NCBI GenBank assembly: GCA_021399445.1
Contig: JAJTUQ010000001.1
Location: 8,618,001 to 8,682,000, forward strand
Direction: 5' to 3'
DNA from: Xylogone sp. PMI_703
Taxonomy: Eukaryota > Ascomycota > Leotiomycetes
Length of the DNA stretch: 64,000 nt
Positions 31,368 through 43,061 of this stretch are shown one piece after another; position 1 is the first letter of the stretch, and every line of letters starts with the position of its first letter. The position numbers and the translations under genes were made by a program. The notes beneath the pieces are model-generated. The model was not told where the DNA came from, did not search any database, and worked only from the letters and a program-made list of their open reading frames with translations.

Positions 31368-33507
31368 CTCAAAATATATCCCCCGATTTCGGGATCTTGG
31401 AAGGGTTGACTGAAAATCTCTCAACTTTCTCAAGATCACGAGCTCTCGAAAATCTAAGAGCCAGCAGCGTTGGCTCAAATTTCCACACTGATGCTAATGG
31501 GATTCGTCTGTCGGTTACGTCGGAAAGCCCCGTTGACGAAACCACAAATGATCCGATCCTCCTTGAGCCGGCTACTAGATACGCTTTTAGATCTAGAAGC
31601 AATGAATGGGGAGGCTTTCGAGAGGTGACTGAAGCTATTAGAATGGATCTGGTGAAAGAGATTGAGCGGTTATGTCAGAAAGTATGTTACAACTTAACCG
31701 TCTAGATTTTGCATCAATGGATTAACGACTGGTAGGCGGCTATTGATGTCAGGTTTAATCTCCCTTCTTGTATTGCCTTAGAAAGATACTACACAACATT
31801 CTTCGATTCTTTCGTGATTCATGTACCTTGTGTGCATGCACAAAGTTGGAGGACAGATACCGCGCACCCTTCTGTGCTATTAGGCATGGCAGCTATAGGA
31901 GCAAACTATCAATATGAGAAGGACATCGCTTACAACTTTCACCGAGTAGCTCGACTTTCTATCATTGACTATGTAAGTTTATTTATGTGTATAGACGTTT
32001 AGTTTGCTTATGGCTCGATTTAGATCGAATCGTCTGCATTTAAGACAAACAGGCCTGTCTGGTTGATGCAATCTATGTTTTTTACAATGGCTTATGGGGC
32101 ATGGAGCGGCAAGTATGACTTAGTGCAAGAGACGTTGTCTATGCAGTCAACCCTTGGTCATGTTAGTATACTGTATATTTTATATCCGTGCAGTTATTGA
32201 CTAACTTTAGGTCTGGCGCAATAGTGACTGTCCAGAGATTGGTGCTGCTGGAAACAGCAGCGAGAATGATTGGTTATTAGTCGAAACGTGGAGACGGTAA
32301 TTACTGACCACTATATTCATAGATGTATACAGCTTACTTCTTTACAGGACAAAGTTTGTGGTCTACACTTTTCTGAGCAATCTAACAATAACCTTCAATG
32401 TTCCACCAATATTGGTCAACTCTGAAATCCATCTTGAGCTTCCATGTACCGCACGTGAATGGGACGCTTCAACACCTCAGGTGCTCATGGATTATCATAA
32501 GCAGTTTCGCACAAATCCACCTACCTTTCGCGAAACTCTCAATAAGTTGCTCTCCCCCAATTTGAATGACGAAATTACATGCAGTGCCTTTGGCTTGTAT
32601 GTAATGATACACGCATTGATGCAGCAGATTTGGCACACTCGCCAGGCATCGTTGAGTAACGAGGTCACTGAAATTACATCTCTTGAAGCAGCATTGAAGA
32701 AGTGGCGGATGGCGTGGGCTACCAATTCAGAGTCTTCATTGTCTCCGCATAGTCCTCACGGCCCTCTTGCATTCAACTCAAGTACACTACTACGACTAGC
32801 ATATGTCCGACTATGCGGAGATTTCAGTAAGGTGAATGCAGCGGTTACTAGCCAATCAATAGATCATATAGCTGGGTCTATGAGAGCTCAGAGTGGTGAT
32901 ATAGCAAGATCACCCAGTCGAACAATATCTGCGCTCCACGCTATCCATGCCTTAAGGATTCCAGTAAAGATAGGCATCAACCAAGTTGCTAGGACGGGAA
33001 TGCTGGTATGGAGCTTACAGCATTATTTATACGCATTTGAGTGCAGTAAGACAATTATACCATTAATGATAGATTCAAAATTTGACATTGCATTACAGGT
33101 TTGTTCCTCAGCAAATGGCTTTCGGATATACATACTGCATTTTCTGAAGGGACATGGACAGAAGATGAACGCCGGGTTGAAGCGTTAGTCAGAGAAACCT
33201 TAGAGGAGGTTGATCTTGATCCCTCGATATTAGAAAAACCATGGAATTCACGACTTATGTATGCTTGGGCAAAGATGTTCGACTGTCTCGAAATATGGGG
33301 TATTACCTCTATTCTCGGCTTATCCTGCGTCCAATACGCCGATAATATCGAGCATACGACCGTTTGATAGCAACTCGCAATACGATTTTACTCGCGGGTT
33401 AATTATCTTTACCATGCGCCGCAAAGCCTAAGCTAAAGGCGCACAATACTCTAACCTACAGCTGAATCGATATTTTTGCCTGTTACTAGAAATCTAAGCG
33501 CCCAACG

Positions 33508-34694
33508 TCAGGTTTTCTGATATAGTTTGCCTCCAGCAACTTCACTCTCGAAAGCTATGGATTCATCAAGACCCATAACTAATGCCTGGTTAGCGATAAA
33601 CTCTACACCAACATGGATAATTGTTAAGATTACCTTGGAAGAATTCTCTTGGGCCCATTCCATTAGCAGTTGCTAGGTCCGTTCCATTAACCATTACCTC
33701 GTGGTACGCTTTTCTAAGTGCATGCACCGCAGCAACAGCACCAGCTAGAGGATGCCATGTGATCTTAAACCCCATTTCAAGTGCTTCAGCATTTGTAAAA
33801 TCCGGAGTAACTCCATGAGTGGGGAGATTCAGCACCATCGGCACGGGTGCAAGCTCGCGAACAATACGGGCTGCATCTTCCTTTGTTGGAGGCGCTTCGA
33901 CGAATCCAATATCAGCCCCAGATTCGACTGCTATGCGGATGCGAGCAATAGCCTCATCGACTCCATCAGTCTGGATAGAGTCCGTCCGAGCAATTATCAG
34001 AGGAGCTGATGGTTTGCTCGATCGTGCTGATGCTGCTGCTTTAATACGAGTCGCCCACTCTTCTCTAGATACCACTTCCTTCCCTTTCAGATGACCGCAG
34101 CGCTTCGGCCTGAAGATCAACATCAATACCAACATAAACTTTGAAATTTTCTAAACAATATATTGCCTAGAATATCGAACGGAGCTCAGCTTACATAACT
34201 TGGTCCTCAATGTGTAAGGCAGCTGCACCTGCCATCTCATACATTCTAACAGTTCTAGCAATATTGAGTACGGAGCCAAATCCGGTGTCAGCATCCGCTA
34301 TAACAGGTGTATCGCCCGCAATGGAGGTTAACATCTGCAGGTTTTGGATAAAGTGATCCTGAGTTGCAACTCCGAGGTCCGCTATCATTGAATATCAGCC
34401 ATATGGTCTTCAGTTTCTCGCATTGCCTAAATCGATTTTGGTATGATAGAGGAGAATAAGTACAAACGCTGTCCTAGCATGCTTGCTGCAGTAGCAGCGC
34501 CCGACATGTACAACGCGGGTGGATTAGTTTCCAGCGCTGCTCGTCCTGAGATTCCTGATTGCTATCAGCAGGAGATTAGGGAAATTCATGGATTGGGGAC
34601 AACCATCATAGACCCCTAAAGAAACAGTCAAGAAATTGGGCTCTTTTAACTGGGCTCTCAGTCGTTCAGCGGGACTATTATATTTCGGAGCCAT
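33508..34694 (-). CDS. isocitrate lyase / PEP mutase superfamily enzyme
   Basis: Five exons, complement of 33508..33578, 33634..34109, 34195..34381, 34468..34554 and 34604..34694, give 303 residues. Splicing restores LGQPDLGVATQ and the closing MGLDESIAF, both as expected for the family. Metal and substrate motifs are present: DADTGFG, then HIEDQV and PKRCGH, the ICL-type active-site loop with its Cys, followed by IIARTDS and GADIGFVEAP. The fold is the (beta/alpha)8 barrel used by methylisocitrate lyase, oxaloacetate hydrolase and carboxyphosphonoenolpyruvate mutase. The exact reaction, C-C or C-P bond cleavage of a small 2-oxo or hydroxy acid, cannot be fixed from sequence. It is probably a cytosolic or secondary-metabolism enzyme, and convergent with the interrupted regulator, 140 bp apart. 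The second intron has a GTTTGT donor. Confidence 0.85.
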
Positions 34695-36612
34695 TTCGCA
34701 ATATTATATTCTGGCGAGATTATAGTAATAGGAGGGAATGGCTATTAGGTTGTAGATAAATTGGCTGAGGAGCAAAAATCGCCTTCCTGTAATATATCTG
34801 ATAAGAGAGGTTAGCTCTTTACTCAAAAAGTGAATTGGAGTAAGTCAGCAAACTATCCTTCGCATCCTCACTAGTTTAGTTAAACCCCAAATGCTCTGAC
34901 ATGACTTCTCTTGCGCTGTCTCTTAAAACCGCTCACAGTACGGTGTTAAAGTGGGATGACTCCAACCTAGCAAATGAGCCGTTTACATCATGGGGTAGCT
35001 ACCTCTACCAAATTATCTCTAGTACTTGGCTACTTGCCGAAGCCGAGACTAGCAATGGGGTCCCAGAGACCACTTGCAGCGTATCACCCAGGACAGCAAT
35101 TGGGTTAAGTACAAGATACAAAGAATAAAAGACAAGTACTATAACTCAAGACAGATCATATTAACATAATTTAGATATCTTAAATGATTATTAGATTTAT
35201 TTCATGAAATTATTAATGTAAAAATGTTGCCCAGCTATTTTTCACAACACGAAAGCGGGCTGGATCTTTCAGTGAAGGTGAATCATCGATTCCTTACAGA
35301 CCTAAGTAATTTGAGATCCGATGGATAACACAAATCCTAAGAGATACAATCTCCTGTATAACGTGCGATACTTTGAAGATTGAAATCATGTGACGAATAC
35401 CGACTGAATATGGTACGTAGTATAGTTTATCTATGAATGGGGTACCTCCGTAGTGGTTAGCCCGACATCAACCATCGACTAACCAATCACACTTACAGCC
35501 CTTTTCTCCTCATTTCCTGGTACCGTAATTAGGTTGATTCTGGAAGAAGCGGGTGCGGTCCTTGCAAGTGGTTAATAACTGGTACTATCTATGCGAAAGC
35601 CTGCTGACATGCGCTTATCCAAATAGGGAAACTCACACATTCCAGGATCAATGCCATTGCCCAATGATCAGTTGCCAAACCCCCAGGGATATCTTCATAT
35701 CAAATGGTCCATACGGTTTCAAGCGTAGTGGTAGTAAACAATGCACCATCCTACACGGAATTCCTAGCAGTGGCGCCCGATACGTGATAATTTTGAAGCC
35801 TACCTTCATATTGCAATAGTGACCGTGGCCGGTTGATCCCAAACACGCCTCTCATTCAGTGTTGTCCTCCCGGTTTGATTAGGGCGCCAAAGCATGAGTT
35901 AATAGAAAAGCCTCTACTGAAATTATGATATGCAGCCTTAACAAATCATAGTTTCTCCGTTCATTCACTTGCTGGGGTAACTGTAAGGTTCTTACTATTT
36001 GAAGGTTGCCTGGCTCACCTCCGGATCAACCTTCTCGGCCATATGTCGTAAGCACTGAAAAGGATCTTCGTTCTTGGAATATATTACCTGTATATTATTC
36101 CTACTATGTAAGCTTTGAAGCATCAACTTAATTGGCTTGGTCGTAAATCCGCTTTCATTTTTGTTACATCGTGCCTCTGATTCGTCTGTGGCGTAGATTG
36201 ATACACCGAGCTATGAGACAAGATTTAATTTACTGGCTACTACAGAGTTAACTTCCTTGCTGGATACCGAGGTAGAAATCACTGTCTTGTTATTCAATAT
36301 ATTCCTTTCCCCGCAGTATTCAATCTATACTGTGATAGAAGTCTACTAATGTGACCATTGTATGCCATTTTCATAAGGCAGTCTGAATGATTTAACCGTG
36401 ATAGATCTTGAATAGGAAAGTAAAGTATTTTTGATGTACAACCATCATGACTGAAGCCTCGAGATCACAAGTAAAAAGTAAACTGAGAGGGGCAAAGCCC
36501 AGAGGATCAATAGTTTCATCAAGGATATAAAGACTCATGACGTGGAGGTCCCATTTCCTGTAGCTCTCCATACCACTTCAGCATCCATAATAACCTTCCA
36601 AACACGGCTAAG
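34695..36612. other. 1.9 kb intergenic stretch, no gene supported
   Basis: It lies between the divergently transcribed PEP-mutase-family and lipase genes. Short frames at 34901..35128 (75 residues) and 35553..35819 (88 residues) have no recognisable features. No repeat ends or RNA genes seen. Confidence 0.5.
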
Positions 36613-37861
36613 ATGGCTACTATATTAAAATTGCTTCAAATCATATATGTCTTCACAATTGTTGCCGGTGCAGTTCCATCCCTCAAGCCGCGGGCACTGC
36701 CACCGAGTCAGGACCCTTTCTATAAGCCCCCATTACTCTACCAGTCAACCGCACCCGGTGCTGTACTACGCGTTCGACAAGCACCTTCAGGACTTGACTT
36801 CAGTTCTGAATGTGTCGACTGTATACAACATACTCTACCGTACCACGGACAGCCTCTACCAGCCATCTGCGGCATTGACTACTTTATTAGTTCCAAGAAA
36901 CAGGAATCGGAACGCACCTACAAGATTACTTTCATATGGTGTGCCCCAAGATAGCCCCGATGTCGACTCCAGTCCTAGCTTTGCCCTTGTGGATCTCTTC
37001 AACAGTACACTTCCGGAAATTTCCCTGGCCTTGAATCAAGGATGGTTTGTCAATGTTCCAGATTACGAAGGGCCACACGCTTCGTTCTTGGCTGGTGTAC
37101 AGTCTGGTCATGCCGTATTGGATTCAATCCGCGCTGTGCTGAATTCCAACCTTCTACAAAGCCAAGATGTAAGAAATGTTCTTTGGGGATACTCTGGAGG
37201 AGCTTTTGCAACCGAGTGGGCAACCGAACTACAAGTTCAATATGCCCCAGAGCTCGAAATTCGTGGTGCTGCCGTAGGTGGCTTACCAGCTGATGAACTT
37301 GCAACAATGAGAGCAGTGAATAAGGGCATTTATGCTGGGTTGATACCATTAGGTATCCTTGGCGCAGCAAGTCAGCATCGAGATCTCTATGATTATACTC
37401 TTGCCCACTTAAACCCTCAGGGAGCATTTAACCAAACCTACTTCCTGGCAACTCTCAATAGGAACTGGATTGAGGGTCTTGCGGCTTTTGCGTTCCAAGA
37501 CATTTTCCAGTACTTCGATGATGCGGGAGCGTTCTTTGCATCGGAACCCTTTCTGAATGCACATTATCGAGATGGACTTATGGGATACCATGGTGTCCCG
37601 CAGATTCCTTTATTTGTTTATCAAGCGATTAATGACGAGGTGGCTCCTGCGTCTGCTAGCGATATACTTATTGATCGGTTCTGTGCAGTTGGAGGAAATA
37701 TCCTCTATCAACGTAATACGGTTGGAGGTCACAACGACGAGTCTGTCAATGGTCACCAGCGAGCCTGGGAGTGGCTATCAAATTCAATAGACAATACCTC
37801 ATTTCAATCAGGGTGTACCATCCAGAATGTAACGGTTGCTGTATCTACTACTGGCAATTAA
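36613..37861 (+). CDS. secretory lipase (PF03583-like), frame broken by one base
   Basis: The ATG at 36613 opens a signal peptide (LKLLQIIYVFTIVAGAVPS) and an N-terminal part typical of fungal secretory lipases (SQDPFYKPP, APGAVLRVRQAP). After about residue 60 the family-like sequence continues in the +1 frame (TSVLNVSTVYNILYRTTDS) to the stop. The gap is too small for an intron, so one base appears inserted between about 36781 and 36800. The rest is intact: nucleophile Ser in GYSGG, Asp in AINDEVAP, His in GGHNDES. If functional it would be a secreted triacylglycerol lipase or esterase of about 415 residues. Explanations are a young loss of function, a strain polymorphism or a base-calling error; with no other lesion, error or very recent loss is likeliest. 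Gene identity is much surer than its activity. Confidence 0.75.
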
Positions 37862-38641
37862 GGAAGAGTTAGTAATCAGAGTTGGAGGCTGATGATATTG
37901 CTGGGGAAATATGTTCACCATTTTGATGATTTCAACTTGTTTGCATGCTTCTTTGGTGATTTTCTGGTTTTATGCTTATCTTCCTACCTCTCTACGATAG
38001 CCTTGAATTAATTTTTCATGCTTCTCCGGTTGTTATGACAACTAATGGGCCTAGTATGTGAGAGTTCCTAGCACTGCTGCCTATTCTTATCTATGAGCAG
38101 CCCACTATAGACGATGAAGCCGGTCGTACTTTGGTCTGTTACTAGGGTCTGAGAACCTCTATAAATGGTTATATTGCTCACAATATTATAGCTATTTCAG
38201 TTGATGCTAGCTATTTAACTATGTGCTTGCTGCTACCTTCAGCATCTTCAATGTGTCTTTTTCTCTGTTTGACCGAGTTTATAATTCTCGTTATCCCCCT
38301 CGTTTTAGCCTTGGTGTCTCTATTCTTCATCACTATACTCTGGAACAGATTATGCTCTAACCGCACTTAGTCCCAGATAGAGTAAGCGCCGCTACTGTGG
38401 GCCTTAGGCTTCCATTCCACGTCAGTGCATACGCATGCTAGCACAATATTTTGCTCACCATCCATCAAGCTATTGGGTTCCTTAGGTAGCAATTGTTGCT
38501 CGTCCCTATGAAATACTGCTTTTGGAGGTGTACTACATGTAACTTTAGGCAGCTAATTCGGATATAGATACCATAAGGATCGGACACTTATTCTCTTCCT
38601 AACTCTCATTGTACGAACTCCTTTCAAGAATAAGGCTAAAA
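37862..38641. other. intergenic, no gene seen
   Basis: Between the lipase stop and the start of the beta-lactamase-like gene. T-rich and pyrimidine-rich, with no frame, RNA or repeat that I can support. Confidence 0.5.
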
Positions 38642-40414
38642 ATGGTCATCAAAAGGCCAGGGTCCGGCATTATGGGATCGGGAAACAAGAATGGACCGCT
38701 TAATGAGGAATTTGAGAGGCTTGTTACTGGGAAAATGGAGCAATGGCACGTTCCTGGGATCGCTGTCGCAGTTGTAGACGGTGACAAAACTTATAGCCAA
38801 GTGAGTTGTTTGATAATTTATGCTTCCTATCTCATATGTTACAATTAGGGCTATGGAATTGCATCAATGCCAGACGTCCCTGTAATGCCATCTACTCTCT
38901 TTTACGCGGGCAGTACTACCAAGGCGTTCACTGCCGCTCTAATGTCGCTCCTGGTAGAAGACAATGAAAATTATCCACAGGTCCAGTGGAAAACACCAAT
39001 TCATCAACTAATTCCCGATGATTTTGCCCTGGAAAATGAGTACGCCACTAATCACACTACAATTGAAGATGCATTATCCCATCGCAGCGGACTACCGCGG
39101 CACGATCAAGCATACGGCACCAACTCTTCTGGAGATAAAGCCACTGTGCAGCACATCATTCAAAGTATGCGCCACCTTCCCTTAACAGCTGAGCCAAGAA
39201 CAAAATACCAATACTCCAACTTAATGTTCGTGGTCGCTGCCCACGTTATCGAAACTGTCACAGGCCGTAAGTTTGGTGATCTGCTGAGAGAGCAGATTTT
39301 GAAGCCCCTTGGGATGGATTCTACGTTCTCCAGTCTCGAAGATGCCAAGAGCTCAAAGGATGGCCTCGCAAGAGGGTACTATTATTCCAATGGCAAATGT
39401 CACGAGGTGGGCTGGATGGAAGTTGATCAATGCTTAGGTGATGGGAACGTTATTAGCAACGTCTTGGATTATGCTAAGTGGGCTCGAGCAATCACGGACA
39501 AGACAACACCGCTTTCGGCAGACGCACTCGAGGAGTTATTCTATCCACGAACAATAATGCCATTTGAAGAGCCCTATCTTACCTCGAGAATGTATTCACT
39601 GGGTTGGCGGACAGGTGTATATCATGGACATCGGTTTTATGAACATACGGGTGGAAGTAAGTAAATCCAATCTATTTGAAAGAGCCTTGCTAACTTCTTG
39701 CCGTCCAGTGAACGCCTTTGGCGCCGAGCTAATTTTATTTCCAGATAAGAAGTATAGTGTTGTTGCGTTCGGAAATACCGCTGGCACATCGAATTTTGTA
39801 GAACAAGTATTAGCTTTTCAGCTTATTGATGATAAATTGGGTGTGCCAATGGAGGAGAGATACGACTGGAATAAGCAGTAAGTTCAGTGTACACTTCTTT
39901 CATGTCTAGCACTAAGCTAGGTCCTCTCTCTTCCATTGATAACCGATCTTCCTACTTGTTGTGGATTTTTACAAAGCACGCCTGGCTAAATCCCCACAGG
40001 CACACATCCAAGGTATCTCAAGGCAAGTATGTTGCTCAGCATGCAAAATCTATCTATTTCCCAACACTGCCTTCTCCTACTCTGCCAACAACTCTACCTC
40101 TTGCGTCCTACGCCGGTACATACTACCATCCGGGGTATCAGAATTTGACCATCTCTTTTGACATATCGAGCGAATCTTTACAAGCCGACCGTAGTAGCAG
40201 CACAAACTCGGAATATATGAATTTTGAACACGTTAGTGGAGAGCACTTTCTTGTCAGAGCGAATGTGAGTGGTGATTTGAACGAGCTATTTCCACAAATT
40301 TATCCGGTGGAGTTCCGCATTGGTGCCAATGGTAAGGTGAAGCAGGTTGGTATTAGGTGGGAGCCGGAGATGGGAGAAGAGAAAATTTGGCTAGAGAGAG
40401 TGGATTCTGAGTGA
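38642..40414 (+). CDS. serine beta-lactamase-like hydrolase / transesterase family
   Basis: Four exons, 38642..38800, 38849..39656, 39709..39877 and 40000..40414, give 516 residues. The active-site set of class C beta-lactamase-like serine hydrolases is complete: SXXK in AGSTTKAF, YXN in YQYSNLMF and the third motif HTGG, finished across the second intron. A beta-rich C-terminal domain with the ASYAGTYYHPGY pattern follows, as in fungal members. No signal peptide is seen, so it may act inside the cell. Family members include esterases, D-aminopeptidases and acyltransferases of secondary metabolism (LovD-like); the substrate is unknown. The first ATG is used; the open frame begins earlier with TTG. 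Confidence 0.87.
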
Positions 40415-40860
40415 AAGGGTGAGAAATTGAACATTATTTAGATGGCACTGGTTGCCCAGTATATAGCCATATAAATTCGAATATATCAGACCTGAGCAGT
40501 GTGGTGTATGTAGAATTCATATTATTTAATGATAGAGAAACAGAAATAGTTTCGTCGCTGTCTTAAGGTCCTCATAGATTCGTAGAACTTTTACACTATA
40601 ATATCGAGTATATTGTATCTACCCATCTCACTACACTAGGAATTTCTTATAGTACGGATGTCCATGTTGATCTAACTATCTTGTGGATCTTATTGATACT
40701 GTGGTATAGAATAAAGTCGTTGAGGTATAAATAAACTTTCAATGAGATAGATCGACTAAATTGATTCCGAGTAGAAAAACAAAGAGAAATTTCTTATGCG
40801 CAAGGCCAGTCGTGATAAGTTAGAAATGCAAATTGCAAGGAGTCTAGAGACACTGGTATA
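40415..40860. other. convergent 3' region
   Basis: 446 bp between two stop codons, AT-rich, presumably holding both 3' UTRs. Nothing else seen. Confidence 0.5.
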
Positions 40861-43061
40861 TCAAGTTCGCAGTTCTTGCCGATACTCTGCAGCTTTCTCG
40901 GATTCTTCCATTTCAGCGCTATATGAGAGGTTTTCGACTTTTGTCTGGGCAAACTTCCGTGCACTAATGTGATTTGTCTGAAAGATCCTGTAAGCATGGT
41001 TGTTACTCCAAGTCAGTAAGGTGTAACTTACAAAGAGGATGTCCAGCTCAGCATATGTCCTTCCCTTTGTTTCAGCTAGAGAAGATTGGTTAGTTATCTC
41101 TTTTACGGATGATAGGTGGTTATATACATACGGAGGCGGAAATACAGATAAATATTCATAATCATGTTGAGTCCAGCCCAGAAGAAGCAAGCCTTTGGCC
41201 CCCAATTCCATGAAAGCGGATTGAACTGACGGAATGAGACAATATTTACAAATGCAAGATTAATGATATTGTATGCATTACGTGCCAAGATGATAGACTT
41301 TGACCGGAGACGAGTGGATGGGATCTCTGAGACAATGGTATACACGACTGGACCAGCAGAGATATCAGCGACGGCAGAGATAAGGAGAATCATAGTTCCC
41401 GCCGTCCACGATGTTGCAGTAGATGGATGTTCTGGAATGCCCATCCCACCGGCGACCCTTGAGATATATTAGTGAAGAAAAAGAATATAGTCGAAATTTG
41501 GACCTACAGAAGAAGAACAAATATAACAACCAAGCCGTAGCACATAAGCTTCTTTCGGCCAACCTTGTTCATGATGAACCAAGATCCAATCGTTCCACAA
41601 GCACCTATTGCGGTTTGGCCCCAACTCAGGCTGTATGCACTGGAAGTGCTAATTCCAGCACGAACGTAGAAGTAGGATGATAGACCGCCGACGGCAGTAC
41701 CACAAAGTGCTTGGGCAATCCATGTCATACACACAATCTCTGTGCGACGCAGATCGACTCCTCTGAAGCAGTCAAAGTAAGATGTACCTTCAGCAACTTG
41801 CTTTTCCATTTCATTGGTGTATATTATCACTTAATCCATTGTTAAAGTCTGTTTATCCTGTCTCTCGAAGAAACTTACATGCTAGCTGCCGGTCTTCAGT
41901 CTCTCTATCAAATCCACTTCGACGCGCAAGTCTCCTCAGAGACTGCCTGGCACGTTCGTGGTGACCATGACGAACACACCACCATGGCGACTCAGGCGCA
42001 AGAACCGCCCCGAGAATTATTGGTAGGGGCCACACCCATTGGACGGCAAATGGTATCTTATATCTAGGGAAATGGTTAGCGACAACAAACGATCCTCAGG
42101 CGTAAATATAAGGATACCCCCAAACATCCTGGCGATTGTCGAGACCCTTCAAGACGCCCGCAGAAATAAACTGCCCAATAATCCAGGCTAGATTGACGTA
42201 GGCTGTCATATAGTGACGAAGTGGCACAGGACAGACTTCAGAAGCGTAGGCAGTCGTCATTGTCTACATTTCGTATATTAGTTGCTGGTATATCTTGGCA
42301 AGTTTTCAACCTTCACCTGAAAAACACCCCAGCTGATGCCCTGGAGGAGCTCTCCAACAAGTAATACTGCAAGGCTCGATGCTTTTTAGTATTAGTAGTC
42401 GCCCTGTATAAGATATCATTGAGGGTATTACCGTAGAAAGGAATAAAGATAAATCCGATCAGTGAAACAAGGGCGACAATGATGGTCCATCTATAGCCAG
42501 CTCTTTCGGACATAATACCTGCCAACTATATTGCTCAGTCTCAGGAGACCGATAACTCAGAGGAGCACCTACGTGAAGACCAAGGACCTCCCCACAATTA
42601 GTCGCAGCACCAATGCCGTTCTGCCACGACGGAGGGATATTGAGAGATCCATCTTTAGCTCTGATGCCAAAAACATTCAAAAATGCAGGGAAAGCATTGA
42701 CTACGCCGTGTTAGTAACTGACTAATGGTTGAAAAGAGAAGCCAATCTTACAAGATCCCACAACAGCAGTATCATACCCCTCCATAATCAGCGACGAGGA
42801 AAGCACAACGCTCCAGAACATCGCTTTCGGGTAGATACGGAATGCATCCAGTAGCTTCATGCCTCTTTCACGCTCGTTCGCCTCGTTGGCCTCGGTGACA
42901 AGAGTCTAGAGTTAGACATCACCTCATTAGTATTTGATTTCTAATGTTTCTCAAAGGCTTGTGGGGTGCATTGAAGATCATACTAAGAAGTCATCCACGT
43001 TTGAAGCCACCCCAGCAGCAACATCTTGGCTAATCTGGGTCCTGAACTCCTCTCGAACCAT
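40861..43061 (-). CDS. MFS maltose/alpha-glucoside-type transporter
   Basis: Eleven exons, complement of 40861..40977, 41032..41075, 41132..41457, 41508..41829, 41879..42063, 42118..42263, 42317..42366, 42432..42525, 42573..42700, 42752..42905 and 42984..43061, join in frame to 547 residues. Signatures after splicing: LYPKAMFW-like MFRIYPKAMFW context before helix 1, MEGYDTAVVGSF, ELLQGISWGVF, APESPWWCVRHG, VGRKKLM and LPETKGRTYAELDILF. This is the set found in fungal alpha-glucoside and general sugar permeases. The N-terminus is cytosolic and acidic. Twelve helices are expected and no lesion is seen. It probably imports di- or oligosaccharides by proton symport. The intron number is high for the family. 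It is convergent with the beta-lactamase-like gene. Confidence 0.85.

Larger units (their letters stand above)
27150..33367 (+). pseudogene. C2H2 zinc-finger / fungal-TF-domain regulator interrupted by a hAT element
   Basis: The host gene lies on both sides of a transposon. Left of it: a Ser-rich start (27150 on; first intron border uncertain, near 27297-27368), then an exon ending at 27510 and an exon from 27561. These encode two C2H2 fingers, CX2CX12HX3H and CX2CX12HX4H, the first completed across the splice site. Right of it: exons to 31681, 31736..31972, 32024..32161, 32211..32296, 32348..33045 and 33099..33367 encode the fungal-specific TF domain (SCIALERYYTTFFDSF, AHPSVLLGMAAIGANY). The frame entering the element (codon GTA, then T) resumes exactly after the second target copy, and no other defect is visible. 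As it stands, translation would stop eight codons into the element, leaving fingers without the regulatory domain. Gene targets are unknown; lost or altered function is inferred. Confidence 0.85.

Noticed and set aside
33099..33367. Frameshift near the end of the interrupted regulator
   Set aside because: A 53 nt GTAAGA...CAG intron from 33046 to 33098 explains the frame change.
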